From Actinomadura litoris (GTDB lineage Bacteria > Actinomycetota > Actinomycetes > Streptosporangiales > Streptosporangiaceae), in assembly GCF_009733595.1 (NCBI RefSeq), contig NZ_WOFH01000006.1, positions 248,001-312,000 on the forward strand: DNA of 64,000 bases, given 5' to 3'. Numbering within the stretch: the first letter of the stretch is position 1; every line of letters starts with the position of its first letter. Shown piece after piece: positions 16,666 through 25,184 of the stretch. A program made the position numbers and the translations under genes. The notes under the pieces are model-generated. The model saw only the letters and a program-made list of their open reading frames with translations, searched no databases and had not been told where the DNA came from.

Positions 16666-17822
16666 CGGGCCCGGTCTATGACCTGCTGGTCAGGGGCGGC
16701 CGGGTGCTCGACCCGGGCGAGGGCCTGGACGGGTGCCGCGACGTCGGGGTCCGCGGCGGTGTGATCGCCGCCGTGGAGCCCGCCCTCGATCCCGCGTCGG
16801 CGGCGCGGGTGCTGGACGCGCGGGGCGCGCTCGTGTGCCCCGGGCTGGTGGACGCGCACGCGCACGTCTACTGGGGCGCGACGTCGATCGGCGCCTGGCC
16901 GGACGAGGTGTGCGCGGGCGGCGGCGTCACGACCGTCGCCGACGGCGGCAGCAGCGGCACCGACACGTTCGCGGGCTTCCGGCGCTGGATCGCGGGCGGC
17001 TCGCGCACCCGCGTCCTGTGCCACCTCAACCTCGCGCGGATCGGGCTGACCGGGCTGGTGGGGGAGTTGCGCCCCGACCTTGTGGATCCGGACGGCGTGG
17101 CGCGGCTGATCCACGAGCACCCCGACCTCGTGGTCGGGATCAAGCTGCGGCTGTCGGCGACGATCACCGGCGGGCCGTGCCGTCCCATGCTGGAGTTGGG
17201 CGCGCGCGTCTCCGCCGAGACCGGCACGCCGCTGCACGTCCACATCGGCGGCACCGCCGAGCCGCTCTCCGAACTGCTGCCGCTGCTGTCGCCCGGCGAC
17301 ATGGTGACCCACTACCAGACACCGCGGCCGAACGGCCTGCTGGACGGCGCCGGTGCGCTGCTGCCCGCCGCGCGCGAGGCCCGCGAACGCGGCGTGCTCT
17401 TCGACTGCGGCCACGGCATGAGCCACTTCGGCTTCGCCGTCGCCGAGGCCCTGCTCGCCCAGGACTTCCCGCCCGACACCATCAGCAGCGACCTCAGCCG
17501 CCGCTCCTTCCCCGCCCTCGCGCCCGGCCTGCTCACCGTCATGAACAAGTGGCTGGCCCTCGGGATGCCGCTCGCCGACGTGGTGCGCGCCGCCACCGCG
17601 TCCCCGGCCGCCGCGCTCGGCTGGGCGGGACGGATCGGCGCACTCCGCCCCGGCGCCGAGGCCGACATCGCGGTCCTGGACTGGGAGGAGGGGAGCTTCA
17701 CCTACGCCGACGCCCTGGGCGAGCACCGCCCGGCCCGCCGGCGGCTGGTCCCGGTGGCGACCATCCGGCGAGGAACGATCTCATCAGCGGGACCAGGACG
17801 TCGGGACGGTCCAGCGGGATGA
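16662..17822 (+). CDS. Amidohydrolase/dihydroorotase-like metal hydrolase
   Basis: A 386-residue enzyme of the amidohydrolase superfamily: N-terminal beta-sandwich (YDLLVRGGRVLDPGEGLDG), metal box GLVDAHAHVYWG, a bridging-lysine candidate in VGIKLRLSAT, LHVHIGG, and an Asp in TISSDLS. This resembles the deacetylase/metallohydrolase branch that hydrolyses cyclic imides or N-acyl amino acids. It starts inside the end of the permease gene (ATGA) and is the last gene of the operon. Its final 42 codons overlap the opposing hydrolase gene. In context it may release the ring acid from an imported amide or cyclic precursor; substrate unknown. Confidence 0.88.
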   Translation: MTGPVYDLLVRGGRVLDPGEGLDGCRDVGVRGGVIAAVEPALDPASAARVLDARGALVCPGLVDAHAHVYWGATSIGAWPDEVCAGGGVTTVADGGSSGTDTFAGFRRWIAGGSRTRVLCHLNLARIGLTGLVGELRPDLVDPDGVARLIHEHPDLVVGIKLRLSATITGGPCRPMLELGARVSAETGTPLHVHIGGTAEPLSELLPLLSPGDMVTHYQTPRPNGLLDGAGALLPAAREARERGVLFDCGHGMSHFGFAVAEALLAQDFPPDTISSDLSRRSFPALAPGLLTVMNKWLALGMPLADVVRAATASPAAALGWAGRIGALRPGAEADIAVLDWEEGSFTYADALGEHRPARRRLVPVATIRRGTISSAGPGRRDGPAG

Positions 17823-18591
17823 TGTGGCCGCAGTCCTCGACCACGTGGCCGGTGAGGTCGTCGGTGAGGGGCCGCAACTGGCGTTCGAGGACGTCTCCGA
17901 CCGGATGCGCGCCGACGGCCATCGTGGGCACGGTGAGGCGGTGCGCGTCCGCCGCGTCCTGGATCTGGCGGGCGCTCGCGGGCAGCGCGCGGTAATAGGA
18001 GAACGCGCAGCGCAGGGCGTCCGGGCCGGTGTAGGCGGAGACGAACGCGTCCCTGATCGGACGCGGCACGTCCCGGGCGCGCGTGCCGGAGTCGAGGAAC
18101 CAGTCGACGTACTCGGCCTCATGGCCGGCCAGGACGGTCTCGGCGAGACCCGGGACGGAATGGAAGCCGAACCACCAGGGCGCGGGGAGGCCCTCGGCGC
18201 TGGGCAGCCGTCCGAGCAGCGACTCCATGAGGACGAGCCGCCGCACGCGCTCGGGCCGCCGCATGGCCAGCAGGAACGCCGGCGGGGCGCCCGCGTCGAT
18301 CCCGGCCACCGCCGCCGCGGGCTCGCCGAGCGCGTCGAGGAGCGCCTCGGCGTCGGCGGCGAGGGTGGCGGCGTCGTACCCGTCCGGTGCCCTGGCGGTG
18401 CCGCCGGTGCCGCGCATGTCCGGGGCGATGACGCGGTGGCGGCCGGCGAGCGCGGCGATGACCTCCGTCCAGAGCCGCCAGGTGTGCGGGAAGCCGTGCA
18501 GCAGCAGGACGGCGGGCCCGTGCCCCGCCACCGCCACGTTGAACTCGATGCCGTTGGCGGCGACCCGCCGCGTCGCGGGGAGTGAGGCCAT
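17698..18591 (-). CDS. Alpha/beta hydrolase, epoxide-hydrolase-like
   Basis: A 297-residue alpha/beta hydrolase. The oxyanion motif HGFPHTW and the nucleophile elbow GID99AG carry aspartate where esterases carry serine, as in epoxide hydrolases and haloalkane dehalogenases. The acid/His end EDCGHIIPLDRP is intact. This predicts water attack through an Asp-ester on an epoxide or C-halogen bond. The gene is divergent from the HxlR regulator, and both share a large inverted repeat. The last 42 codons, Pro/Gly/Arg-rich, overlap the C-terminus of the convergent amidohydrolase gene. That tail may be a run-on beyond the folded domain. Confidence 0.9.
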   Translation of the reverse strand: MASLPATRRVAANGIEFNVAVAGHGPAVLLLHGFPHTWRLWTEVIAALAGRHRVIAPDMRGTGGTARAPDGYDAATLAADAEALLDALGEPAAAVAGIDAGAPPAFLLAMRRPERVRRLVLMESLLGRLPSAEGLPAPWWFGFHSVPGLAETVLAGHEAEYVDWFLDSGTRARDVPRPIRDAFVSAYTGPDALRCAFSYYRALPASARQIQDAADAHRLTVPTMAVGAHPVGDVLERQLRPLTDDLTGHVVEDCGHIIPLDRPDVLVPLMRSFLAGWSPPGPAAGGPGGARPGRRRR

Positions 18592-18605
18592 GCCGAGCCC
18601 TTCGG

Positions 18606-18656
18606 GGTAACCAATGGTGACAAGCTGACCATAGGTAACCTGTGTCGCAGGTCCAA
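18606..18656 (-). promoter_or_regulatory. 35-bp inverted repeat operator with embedded promoter
   Basis: Two GGTAACC boxes (18606-18612 and 18634-18640) bracket ATGGT and ACCAT, giving an imperfect 35-bp inverted repeat centred near 18623 between the hydrolase and HxlR genes. On the minus strand a good promoter overlaps it: TTGGAC (18656-18651), 17 bases, TATGGT (18633-18628), leading to the hydrolase. The dimeric HxlR protein encoded next door is the obvious ligand, since this family usually controls a divergent neighbour. Confidence 0.65.
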
Positions 18657-19064
18657 GAAGGCACTTTCGCGACAGGTGGTGAGTTCCAGGTGACCCCCTC
18701 CCCGAGGAGCGGCGCGCGCGGCGACCTCTTCGACCCGCTGTGCCCGACCCGGCGGCTGCTGGACCGCATCGGCACGAAGTGGACGTCGATGGCGGTGAAG
18801 GTGCTGGCCTCGGCCGCCCCGGGCGAGCTGCGCTTCGCCGAACTCCAGCGGCGGATGCCCGGCGTCTCCCAGAAGATGCTGTCGGTGACGTTGCGGAACC
18901 TGGCGCGGGACGGCCTGGTCGTCCGGCGGGTGGAGCCGACCGTGCCGCCGCGCGTCCACTACCGGCTCACCGACCTGGGCCTGTCGCTGGAGGAGGTGCT
19001 GGCCGCCGTCCGCGACTGGGCCGAGGAGCACATGGCCGAGATCGACGCGTCCGGCGCAGGGTAG
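18642..19064 (+). CDS. HxlR-family winged-helix regulator
   Basis: A 140-residue MarR-like HxlR protein with the typical opening (CPTRRLLDRIGTKWT) and DNA-recognition helix (RRMPGVSQKMLSVTLRNLARDGLVVRR). Two starts are possible: GTG 18642, directly after the second operator box, or GTG 18690, which removes 16 non-conserved residues. I list the longer. HxlR proteins respond to aldehydes, quinones or other electrophiles and regulate a divergent detoxification gene, here the epoxide-hydrolase-like enzyme. Confidence 0.9.
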   Translation: MSQVQEGTFATGGEFQVTPSPRSGARGDLFDPLCPTRRLLDRIGTKWTSMAVKVLASAAPGELRFAELQRRMPGVSQKMLSVTLRNLARDGLVVRRVEPTVPPRVHYRLTDLGLSLEEVLAAVRDWAEEHMAEIDASGAG

Positions 19065-19090
19065 CCCCGCTCGGCGCCGATCGGCGCGCG

Positions 19091-19109
19091 TTGTTCATTC
19101 AATGGACAA
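19091..19109. promoter_or_regulatory. 19-bp imperfect palindrome (TTGTTCATT-C-AATGGACAA)
   Basis: The arms TTGTTCATT and AATGGACAA match at eight of nine positions around a central C. It lies in the 48-base gap between the ends of the convergent HxlR and IclR genes, an odd place for an operator. The core CATT-N-AATG recurs at 28128-28136 upstream of the second IclR gene. Confidence 0.35.
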
Positions 19110-19112
19110 CGT

Positions 19113-19892
19113 TCACATGTCGCGGATCCTGGTTCCGGGGCGCCAGCCGAGCATGCGGGAGATGCCGAGGCCGCTGGCGATCACCGGTGGCAGCACCGCG
19201 CGGGGGTTCACCGAGCCCGCCCGCACCACCACCGACAGCGCGGCGACGACCTGCCCGTCGCCGTCCACGATCCGGGTCGCGATCGAGTCGGCGCCGGGGG
19301 TCAGCTCGCCGCGCACGCTCGCGTTGCCGGTGCGGCGGCAGTCGGCCAGTTCCGCGCGCAGGGCGCCCGGGTCGACGGTGGTCTCGGGCGTGAACCTGCG
19401 CAGCGGGCCCGACAGCACCCGGTCGATCAGGTCGGCGCCGCCGTGCGCGAGGACGACCTTGCCGACCCCCGAGCAGTGCAGCGGCAGCCGCCCGCCCACC
19501 TGGGAGACCAGCTCGGGCGCCTGCGGCGCGGACAGCCGCTCGATGATCACGGCCTCGGTCCCCTCCAGCACCGCGAGCTGCACGTGCTGGTGCAGCGCGG
19601 CGTAGAGGTCCTCCATGAACGGCTGGGCCTGCGTGCGCAGCGACTCGGTGAGCGGCGCCAGCGTGCCGAGCTGCCACAGCCGCAGGCCGATCGTGAAGCG
19701 GCCGTCGTGCCGGCGGGTCAGCGCGCCGGCGTCGGTCAGCTCCATGGCCAGGCGGCGGACGGTCGCGTGCGGGAGGCCCGTCCTGCGGACCAGGTCGGCG
19801 AGGCTCAGCACGCTCTGGCCCGGCCGGAACGCGAACAGCACCTCCAGGAGGCGGGAGCTGACGCTCCGGCCCGGCTCGCTGGTGCGCGGCAT
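19113..19892 (-). CDS. IclR-family transcriptional regulator
   Basis: A 259-residue regulator with an N-terminal winged HTH (LSLADLVRRTGLPHATVRRLAMELTDAG, about residues 25-55) and the C-terminal IclR ligand domain. The ATG at 19892 follows GGAGG; longer in-frame starts run far into the intergenic region and are not credible. It is divergent from the flavin monooxygenase operon 136 bases away and probably controls it. IclR regulators commonly govern protocatechuate, resorcinol and gamma-resorcylate genes in actinobacteria, which fits the neighbours. Confidence 0.92.
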   Translation of the reverse strand: MPRTSEPGRSVSSRLLEVLFAFRPGQSVLSLADLVRRTGLPHATVRRLAMELTDAGALTRRHDGRFTIGLRLWQLGTLAPLTESLRTQAQPFMEDLYAALHQHVQLAVLEGTEAVIIERLSAPQAPELVSQVGGRLPLHCSGVGKVVLAHGGADLIDRVLSGPLRRFTPETTVDPGALRAELADCRRTGNASVRGELTPGADSIATRIVDGDGQVVAALSVVVRAGSVNPRAVLPPVIASGLGISRMLGWRPGTRIRDM

Positions 19893-20028
19893 GGCGCGGC
19901 CCTCCTCTCGTTGACCCGCGAGGATAGCCGACGGTGTCCATAGGATGACCAGCCGCGCGCCCTGGGAGGGGCCGCCGGGGCAGCATGGCGTCGTCAGCAC
20001 GCAGGCGACGACCGTGGGAGTCCAGGAG

Positions 20029-21237
20029 ATGCTCGGGCCGGACGGCGGGACACCGGAGATCGCGATCATCGGCGGCGGGATCGGCGGCCTCGCGGCCGCC
20101 GCGTTCCTGCGCCGCGCGGGTCTCCGCGGCACGGTGTACGAGCAGGCACCCGAACTGCGCGAGGTCGGCGCCGGGCTCGTGGTGGCGCCCAACGCCGCCC
20201 GGCTCCTGCGCAGGCTCGGCGTCCTCGGGCCGCTGCTGGAGCGCGCCGTCCGGCTGGAGGTCGGGTGGGAGTTCCGGCGCTGGCGGGACGGGAGGGTGCT
20301 GTCCGCCGAGGACCTCGCGACGGCCTGCGAGCGCCTCTACGGCGAGCACACCTACACGGTGCACCGCGCCGACCTGCTGGAGGCCCTCGGGCGCGCCGTC
20401 CCGCCGGGCGCGGTCAGACTGGGCGCGCAATGTGTCGCACTCGACGTCCGGGGCGAGCGCGTGGCGCTGCGGTTCGCGGACGGCGCGGTCGCCGAGGCGG
20501 ACGTGGTCGTGGGTGCCGACGGGGTCCACTCGGTGGTCCGCGCCGCCGTCGCCGGGCCGCGGGACATCGCCGACTCCGGCCTGTGCGCGTTCCGCGCCCT
20601 GGTGCCGGGCGAGCGCGCACCCTCGTTCGCGCGGCGGCGCGCGCAGACGCTCTGGATCGGACCGGGCCACCACCTGGTGCACTACCCGATCTCCGGCGGG
20701 CGGTTCGTGAACCTCGTGGCGTTCGCCCCGGCGGGCGGCGACTCGGTGGAGTCGTGGACGGCGGGCGCGACCGTCGAGGAGTTCCTCGCCGAGTTCGACG
20801 GCTGGGACCCCCGGCTCGTCGGCCTCATCCGCGCCGCCCGGGCACCGGGGCGCTGGGCGCTGCTGGACCGCGCGCCGCTGCCCGCGTGGAGCCGGGGGCC
20901 GGTCACGCTCCTCGGCGACGCCGCGCACCCCATGTTCCCGTTCTTCGCGCAGGGCGCCGCGCAGGCCGTCGAGGACGCGGCGGTCCTGGCGCGCTGCCTC
21001 GCCGAGGACGCCGCCGACCCGTCCCGGGCGCTGCGGCGCTACGAGGCGCTGCGCCTGCCCCGCACGACCCGGTTGCAGGAGGTCAGCCACGCGCGGTCGG
21101 AGGTCAACCACCTCCCGGACGGCCCGGACCAGCGCGCCCGCGACGCGTCCTTCACCGCGACCGACCCGCTGGTCGACAACGGCTGGATCTACGAGTACGA
21201 CCCCGAATCCCCGGACCACCAAGGAGTGACGCCATGA
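20029..21237 (+). CDS. FAD-dependent monooxygenase (salicylate/3-hydroxybenzoate hydroxylase-like)
   Basis: A 402-residue class A flavin hydroxylase. It shows the ADP-binding GGGIGG near the N terminus, the NAD(P)H/FAD motif GADGVHSVVR and the FAD ribityl motif LLGDAAHPMFPFFAQGAAQAVEDA. These enzymes hydroxylate an activated aromatic ring using NAD(P)H and O2, some with decarboxylation. I chose ATG 20029 because GGGAG sits eight bases upstream; GTG 20014 and an upstream ATG at 19945 are alternatives. It is co-translated with the SnoaL-like gene (ATGA) and followed by a dihydroxybenzoate-decarboxylase-like gene, suggesting ring hydroxylation of a benzoate-type acid. Confidence 0.92.
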   Translation: MLGPDGGTPEIAIIGGGIGGLAAAAFLRRAGLRGTVYEQAPELREVGAGLVVAPNAARLLRRLGVLGPLLERAVRLEVGWEFRRWRDGRVLSAEDLATACERLYGEHTYTVHRADLLEALGRAVPPGAVRLGAQCVALDVRGERVALRFADGAVAEADVVVGADGVHSVVRAAVAGPRDIADSGLCAFRALVPGERAPSFARRRAQTLWIGPGHHLVHYPISGGRFVNLVAFAPAGGDSVESWTAGATVEEFLAEFDGWDPRLVGLIRAARAPGRWALLDRAPLPAWSRGPVTLLGDAAHPMFPFFAQGAAQAVEDAAVLARCLAEDAADPSRALRRYEALRLPRTTRLQEVSHARSEVNHLPDGPDQRARDASFTATDPLVDNGWIYEYDPESPDHQGVTP

Positions 21238-21845
21238 AGGTCTTCGACGTACGGGAGATCACCACCGGGGTGGACGCGGCGCTCGCCGTGGTCGAGAACC
21301 CGAGGCACCGGCACATGCTGAAGAACTACCGCAGGCACGCGCTGCTGGAGGTGTCGGGTTTCTGGGAGGACATCCTCGTCCCCGAGATGACCGTCGACCA
21401 CCCCCTCTACCGGCTCACCGAGCGCGGGCGGACGCACGTGTGCGACGGTATGAAGGAGGTCCGAGAGTTCTACCGCGAGATCGTCGACAACGGCGTGAAC
21501 GTGTTCGGCGCGCTCGACGAGCAGGTCGCCGTCTCCGATTACGGAATCTTCATCGAGGCCGTTTTCGCGCAGGTCGTGCGAGGAACCGACGCCGCGCTCG
21601 CGGGCGAGGACGTCGATCCTGACGGCACTTATCAGATCTCGCATCGGTTCGCCGCCGCCTGGCCCTACCGCGAGGGGCGGCTGGCGGGCGAGTTCATCTA
21701 CGACGACACCGGCAGCTGGCGGTTCGACGAGGTCGACCCGTCCGCGCTCATGTCCCCGGCCGAGGCCCGCGAGGCCCTGGCGCCCCTTCTGGCGCAGAGC
21801 CCGCTCGCCGAGATCGAGAACGGTCTGCGCCTGTTCAGGGCCTGA
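21234..21845 (+). CDS. SnoaL/NTF2-like protein
   Basis: A 203-residue protein with an NTF2-like cone (FWEDILVPEMTVDHPLYRL, FIEAVFAQVV, RFAAAWPYREGRLAGEFIYDD). It starts in an ATGA overlap with the monooxygenase gene behind AAGGAG. Family members act as isomerases, small dehydratases or accessory subunits. Co-translation suggests a subunit or follow-on enzyme for the monooxygenase product. The catalytic residues cannot be assigned. Confidence 0.8.
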   Translation: MKVFDVREITTGVDAALAVVENPRHRHMLKNYRRHALLEVSGFWEDILVPEMTVDHPLYRLTERGRTHVCDGMKEVREFYREIVDNGVNVFGALDEQVAVSDYGIFIEAVFAQVVRGTDAALAGEDVDPDGTYQISHRFAAAWPYREGRLAGEFIYDDTGSWRFDEVDPSALMSPAEAREALAPLLAQSPLAEIENGLRLFRA

Positions 21846-21863
21846 GCCTGAAAGGAGGGCGGG

Positions 21864-22823
21864 ATGCCGCCGCTCAACGGCCGCTACATCGACGTCCACG
21901 CGCATTTCACGCCGCCGTCCACGGAGGACGAGCGCGTGCGCGGCTGGCAGGCGATGCTGGCCAAGGGAATCTATTTCCGCGAGCCTCATCTTTGGTCGCC
22001 GGAACGGACCCTGGCGTACATGGACGCGTCAGGAACCGCGATGCAGATGCTCAGCAATATTCCCGCTGAATTGCGGAGGCTCCGCGCGTCGAACGACTAC
22101 GGCGCGTCGCTCGTGCGGCGCCACCCGTCAAGGTTCGGCCTTCTGGCGGCGCTTCCCACCGACGACCCACCGGCCGCCGCGGACGAGGCGACGCGGGCCC
22201 GCGACGCCCTCGACGCCGACGGGTTCGCGGTGACGACGCACTACAACGGCGTCCATCTGGGCGACGCCTCGCTCGATCCGCTGTGGGAGCGGCTCGACGA
22301 CTGGGCGGCGGTGGTCTTCGTCCATCCCGACGCGCGCCTCCCGCCGACGCTCGACCACCCCGCGCCGCTCTACGAGGTGGCCTTCGACACCGCGCGGACG
22401 GTGTTCGACATGGTCTTCCGCAAGACGTTCGCGCGCTTCCGGAACATCACCTTCGTGATCGCCCACTGCGGCGGCGCCTTCCCCGCCCTCACCGGACGGC
22501 TCGGGCTGCTGGGGAACGAGTCATGGGTCCCGCAGGGAGTGACGGCGGACGACGTCGAAGCGCAGACCTCCTCGCTCTATGTCGACACCGCGGCGACGGC
22601 GTTCCCGCATTCCCTGCTGCCGGCGGTGGCGACGGTCGGAGCCGGCCGCATCGTCTACGGCAGCGACTGGGGCGCGCCCTGCACGACTGAGTCAACGGCC
22701 GAGACGAACCGCAGAAGCCTCGGGGAATGCGGCGCGCTGACCCCCGAGCAGGCGGCCGCCATCGGCGGCCGGGCGCTCGACCTCTTCCCCCGCGCGGCAC
22801 GGCGCATGGCCGACGCCGAGTAG
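21864..22823 (+). CDS. Amidohydrolase-2 decarboxylase (gamma-resorcylate/ACMSD-like)
   Basis: A 319-residue member of the ACMSD/gamma-resorcylate decarboxylase group: metal box DVHAHF at the N terminus, a His in VFVHPDAR, VIAHCGGAFP and the conserved Asp in YGSDWG. These enzymes remove CO2 from hydroxybenzoates (for example 2,6-dihydroxybenzoate to resorcinol) through a divalent metal. The ribosome site AAGGAGG precedes the ATG by seven bases. With the hydroxyquinol dioxygenase and maleylacetate reductase seven kilobases downstream, this is the likely entry step of a resorcylate route. Related hydrolase activity cannot be excluded. Confidence 0.85.
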   Translation: MPPLNGRYIDVHAHFTPPSTEDERVRGWQAMLAKGIYFREPHLWSPERTLAYMDASGTAMQMLSNIPAELRRLRASNDYGASLVRRHPSRFGLLAALPTDDPPAAADEATRARDALDADGFAVTTHYNGVHLGDASLDPLWERLDDWAAVVFVHPDARLPPTLDHPAPLYEVAFDTARTVFDMVFRKTFARFRNITFVIAHCGGAFPALTGRLGLLGNESWVPQGVTADDVEAQTSSLYVDTAATAFPHSLLPAVATVGAGRIVYGSDWGAPCTTESTAETNRRSLGECGALTPEQAAAIGGRALDLFPRAARRMADAE

Positions 22824-22913
22824 AACCGCCGCGCCGCACAGCTCCCCCCACCGCGAAGCGCCCTCTTCGGCGCGCCCGCACTTGTCCCGGTCCAACCCAT
22901 GGGGAGTCTTTTC

Positions 22914-24170
22914 ATGTCCGCCATCAGGCGTGTCCATCGGCAGAACACCCTCGTCCTCATCATGTTCTTCGCGGCCGGGATCGTCTTCCTCGACCGCTTC
23001 GGCATCACCTTCCTCTTCCCGCAGATCGGCGAGGAGTTGCACCTGAGCAACAGCCGCCTCGGGGCACTGGTCTCGGTCACGGCGGTGGCGTGGGCGGTCT
23101 CCAGCCTCATCTTCTCCGCCGTCTCCGACCGGCTCGGCGGCAGGACGAAATGGATGATCGTCGCGAGCCTGGTGCTGTTCTCCTGCTCGGTCGGGCTGAT
23201 CGGGCTCGCCCCGAACTACGGGACGATGCTGCTGCTCCGCGCGCTCATCGGCTTCTGCGAGGGTCCCGCCCTGCCCCTGATCCAGGGCGCGGTCGCCCGG
23301 TCGTCCCCGCCGGAGCGGCGCGGGCGCGACATGGGCGTGGTCATCGCCGGGACGCTGCTCATCGGCAGCGCGCTGGCGCCCGGCATCATGATCGGACTCG
23401 CCGCCGCATGGGGCTGGCGGCTCGCGTTCCCGCTGGTCGCCGTCCCGGGCCTCGCGGTCGCGGCCCTCATCGCGGTCTTCATGCGCGAGGGCGGCCCGTC
23501 CGGCGAGGACGCCCCGCGCGTCAGGGCGCGCGACTTCCGGCGCCTGTTCGCCGACCGCAACGTCCCGCTGACCCTCCTCGGCTCGACCGTCTGCATCGGC
23601 TCCAGCATCGGGTTCGGCACGTTCGCGCCCTCCTACCTCCACGACGAGGGGCTCTCCCGGGGCGCCGCGACGCTCGTCCTCACCGCCTACGGCTGCGCCA
23701 TCGCGCTCGGCAGCGTCCTCGCCCCGGCCGTGTCGGACCGCGTCGGACGCAGACCGGCGCTGTTCGCCGCCGCCATCGCCAGTGGGCTCGTGCCGGTGTG
23801 CTTCGTGGTGTTCGCCCATTCGGTGCCGATGCTCCTGGTGTCGCTGGTCGTCGGGCTGGTGGCGGGCGGGTCGCTGACGCTCGTCACCTACGTGGTGCCC
23901 GGCGAGTCGGTGCCGCGCGAGCTGATGGCCACGGCGTTCGCCCTCCAGATCGCCGTGGGCGAGACGGTGGGCGGGGCGCTCGGACCGCAGATCGGCGGCG
24001 CGGTCGCCGACGCGACCGGCGACCTCGCGGACGCCCTGCTGCTGTACGGCGCGGCGCCGCTGGTGCTCGCCGCGGTGGCCCTGCTGATCCGCGAGACCGC
24101 CCCCCGCGCGGCCGGGGCGGCGGCCGCGCGGGACGCTCCGGAGGCGGGCGGCGAGGCCGTCCTCCCCTGA
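22914..24170 (+). CDS. MFS transporter, aromatic-acid type
   Basis: A 418-residue carrier with twelve predicted membrane segments, the loop 2-3 motif SDRLGGRTK and its repeat SDRVGRRPA. An Asp in the first segment (FLDRFGITFLFPQI) is a feature of the aromatic-acid:H+ symporter and related anion groups. I prefer ATG 22914 with GGGGAG seven bases upstream; ATG 22899 would add five residues. It follows the decarboxylase gene and likely imports the hydroxybenzoate degraded here. Confidence 0.92.
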   Translation: MSAIRRVHRQNTLVLIMFFAAGIVFLDRFGITFLFPQIGEELHLSNSRLGALVSVTAVAWAVSSLIFSAVSDRLGGRTKWMIVASLVLFSCSVGLIGLAPNYGTMLLLRALIGFCEGPALPLIQGAVARSSPPERRGRDMGVVIAGTLLIGSALAPGIMIGLAAAWGWRLAFPLVAVPGLAVAALIAVFMREGGPSGEDAPRVRARDFRRLFADRNVPLTLLGSTVCIGSSIGFGTFAPSYLHDEGLSRGAATLVLTAYGCAIALGSVLAPAVSDRVGRRPALFAAAIASGLVPVCFVVFAHSVPMLLVSLVVGLVAGGSLTLVTYVVPGESVPRELMATAFALQIAVGETVGGALGPQIGGAVADATGDLADALLLYGAAPLVLAAVALLIRETAPRAAGAAAARDAPEAGGEAVLP

Positions 24171-24177
24171 CCAGCGC

Positions 24178-24208
24178 GAAGGCCCGCCCCCTCAGGGGGC
24201 GGGCCTTC
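24178..24208. terminator. Perfect 14-bp stem terminator between convergent genes
   Basis: GAAGGCCCGCCCCC (24178-24191), three-base loop, and its exact complement (24195-24208). It sits eight bases after the MFS stop and 12 bases before the opposing esterase stop, so it probably ends both transcripts. Confidence 0.85.
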
Positions 24209-24219
24209 GGTGTTCCGGG

Positions 24220-25152
24220 TCAGCCGAGCAGGTCTCCGAGGAGCCCGGTCAGCTCGGAGACGGCCGCGTCGGCGGCGGGGGACAGGCCCGGCATGCCGAA
24301 GAACGGGTGGATGAGGCCCGGGTAGACGCGCAGCGCGGTGGGGACGCCCGCCTCCAGGAGCCGCGCCGCGTACACGGTGCCGTCGTCGCGGAGCGGGTCG
24401 AAGCCCGCCACCCCGACCACCGCCGGGGCGGCGCCGGACAGGTCGGGTGCCAGGGCCGGGGACACCCGCGGGTCGGCGGCGAGCGCCTCGTCGCCGCCGA
24501 GGTAGAGGGTTCTGATGACGTCCAGGTCGTCGCGCGTCAGGAAGTAGCCGTCGGCGTTCTGGTCGACGGAGGGGTACCGGGCCGCGAGGTTCGTCACCGG
24601 CGAGGCGAGCAACTGGCCCGCGACCGGGAGTCCCTCCCCGCGCGCCCGCAGCGCCGTGACCGCCGCGAGGTTGGCGCCCGAACTCTCCCCGGCGAGACCG
24701 ACCCGCGCGGGATCGCCGCCGAGGTCGCCGATCGACTCGTGGACCCAGCGCAGCGCGGCCGCCGCGTCCCGCACCGCGGCCGGGAACGGGTTCTCCGGCG
24801 CGAGACGGTAGCCGACGGAGACCACGCAGGCGCCGAGGTCGTACGAGAGGCGCCGCGCGACGTCCTGCATGAGGTGGGTGCTGCCCGTGATGAAGCCGCC
24901 GGGGTGGAAGTACAGGACGGTCGGGACGGGCTCTCGCCCGTCCGCGACCGGCCGGACGACCTTGAGGCGCAGCCCGGCGACGGCCACGTCGTCGACGCTC
25001 CCCACGGGGGCGAACCGCGCGGGGTCCCAGTTCCCCTCGATCGCGGCGCGCATGCGCTCGCGCATCTCGGCGGGGGTGCCGGCGAAGCCGGGCGGCGCGC
25101 CGGCGGAGCGCAGCGCGGACAGGAACCCTGCGACGGCGGGGTCGAGTGACAT
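24220..25152 (-). CDS. HSL-family alpha/beta hydrolase (esterase)
   Basis: A 310-residue hormone-sensitive-lipase-type esterase. It has the oxyanion motif YFHPGG (variant of HGGG), nucleophile GESSGAN (Ser157), acid FDPLRDDG and catalytic His in LIHPFFG. It cleaves short acyl or aryl esters in the cytoplasm. It is transcribed leftward as the last gene of a three-gene unit with the amidohydrolase and the flavin monooxygenase, so it may liberate phenolic or carboxylic acids for the pathway. Confidence 0.93.
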   Translation of the reverse strand: MSLDPAVAGFLSALRSAGAPPGFAGTPAEMRERMRAAIEGNWDPARFAPVGSVDDVAVAGLRLKVVRPVADGREPVPTVLYFHPGGFITGSTHLMQDVARRLSYDLGACVVSVGYRLAPENPFPAAVRDAAAALRWVHESIGDLGGDPARVGLAGESSGANLAAVTALRARGEGLPVAGQLLASPVTNLAARYPSVDQNADGYFLTRDDLDVIRTLYLGGDEALAADPRVSPALAPDLSGAAPAVVGVAGFDPLRDDGTVYAARLLEAGVPTALRVYPGLIHPFFGMPGLSPAADAAVSELTGLLGDLLG

Positions 25153-25184
25153 GGCGGCCTTTCGGAGCGGAACGGGTGGGAGGG

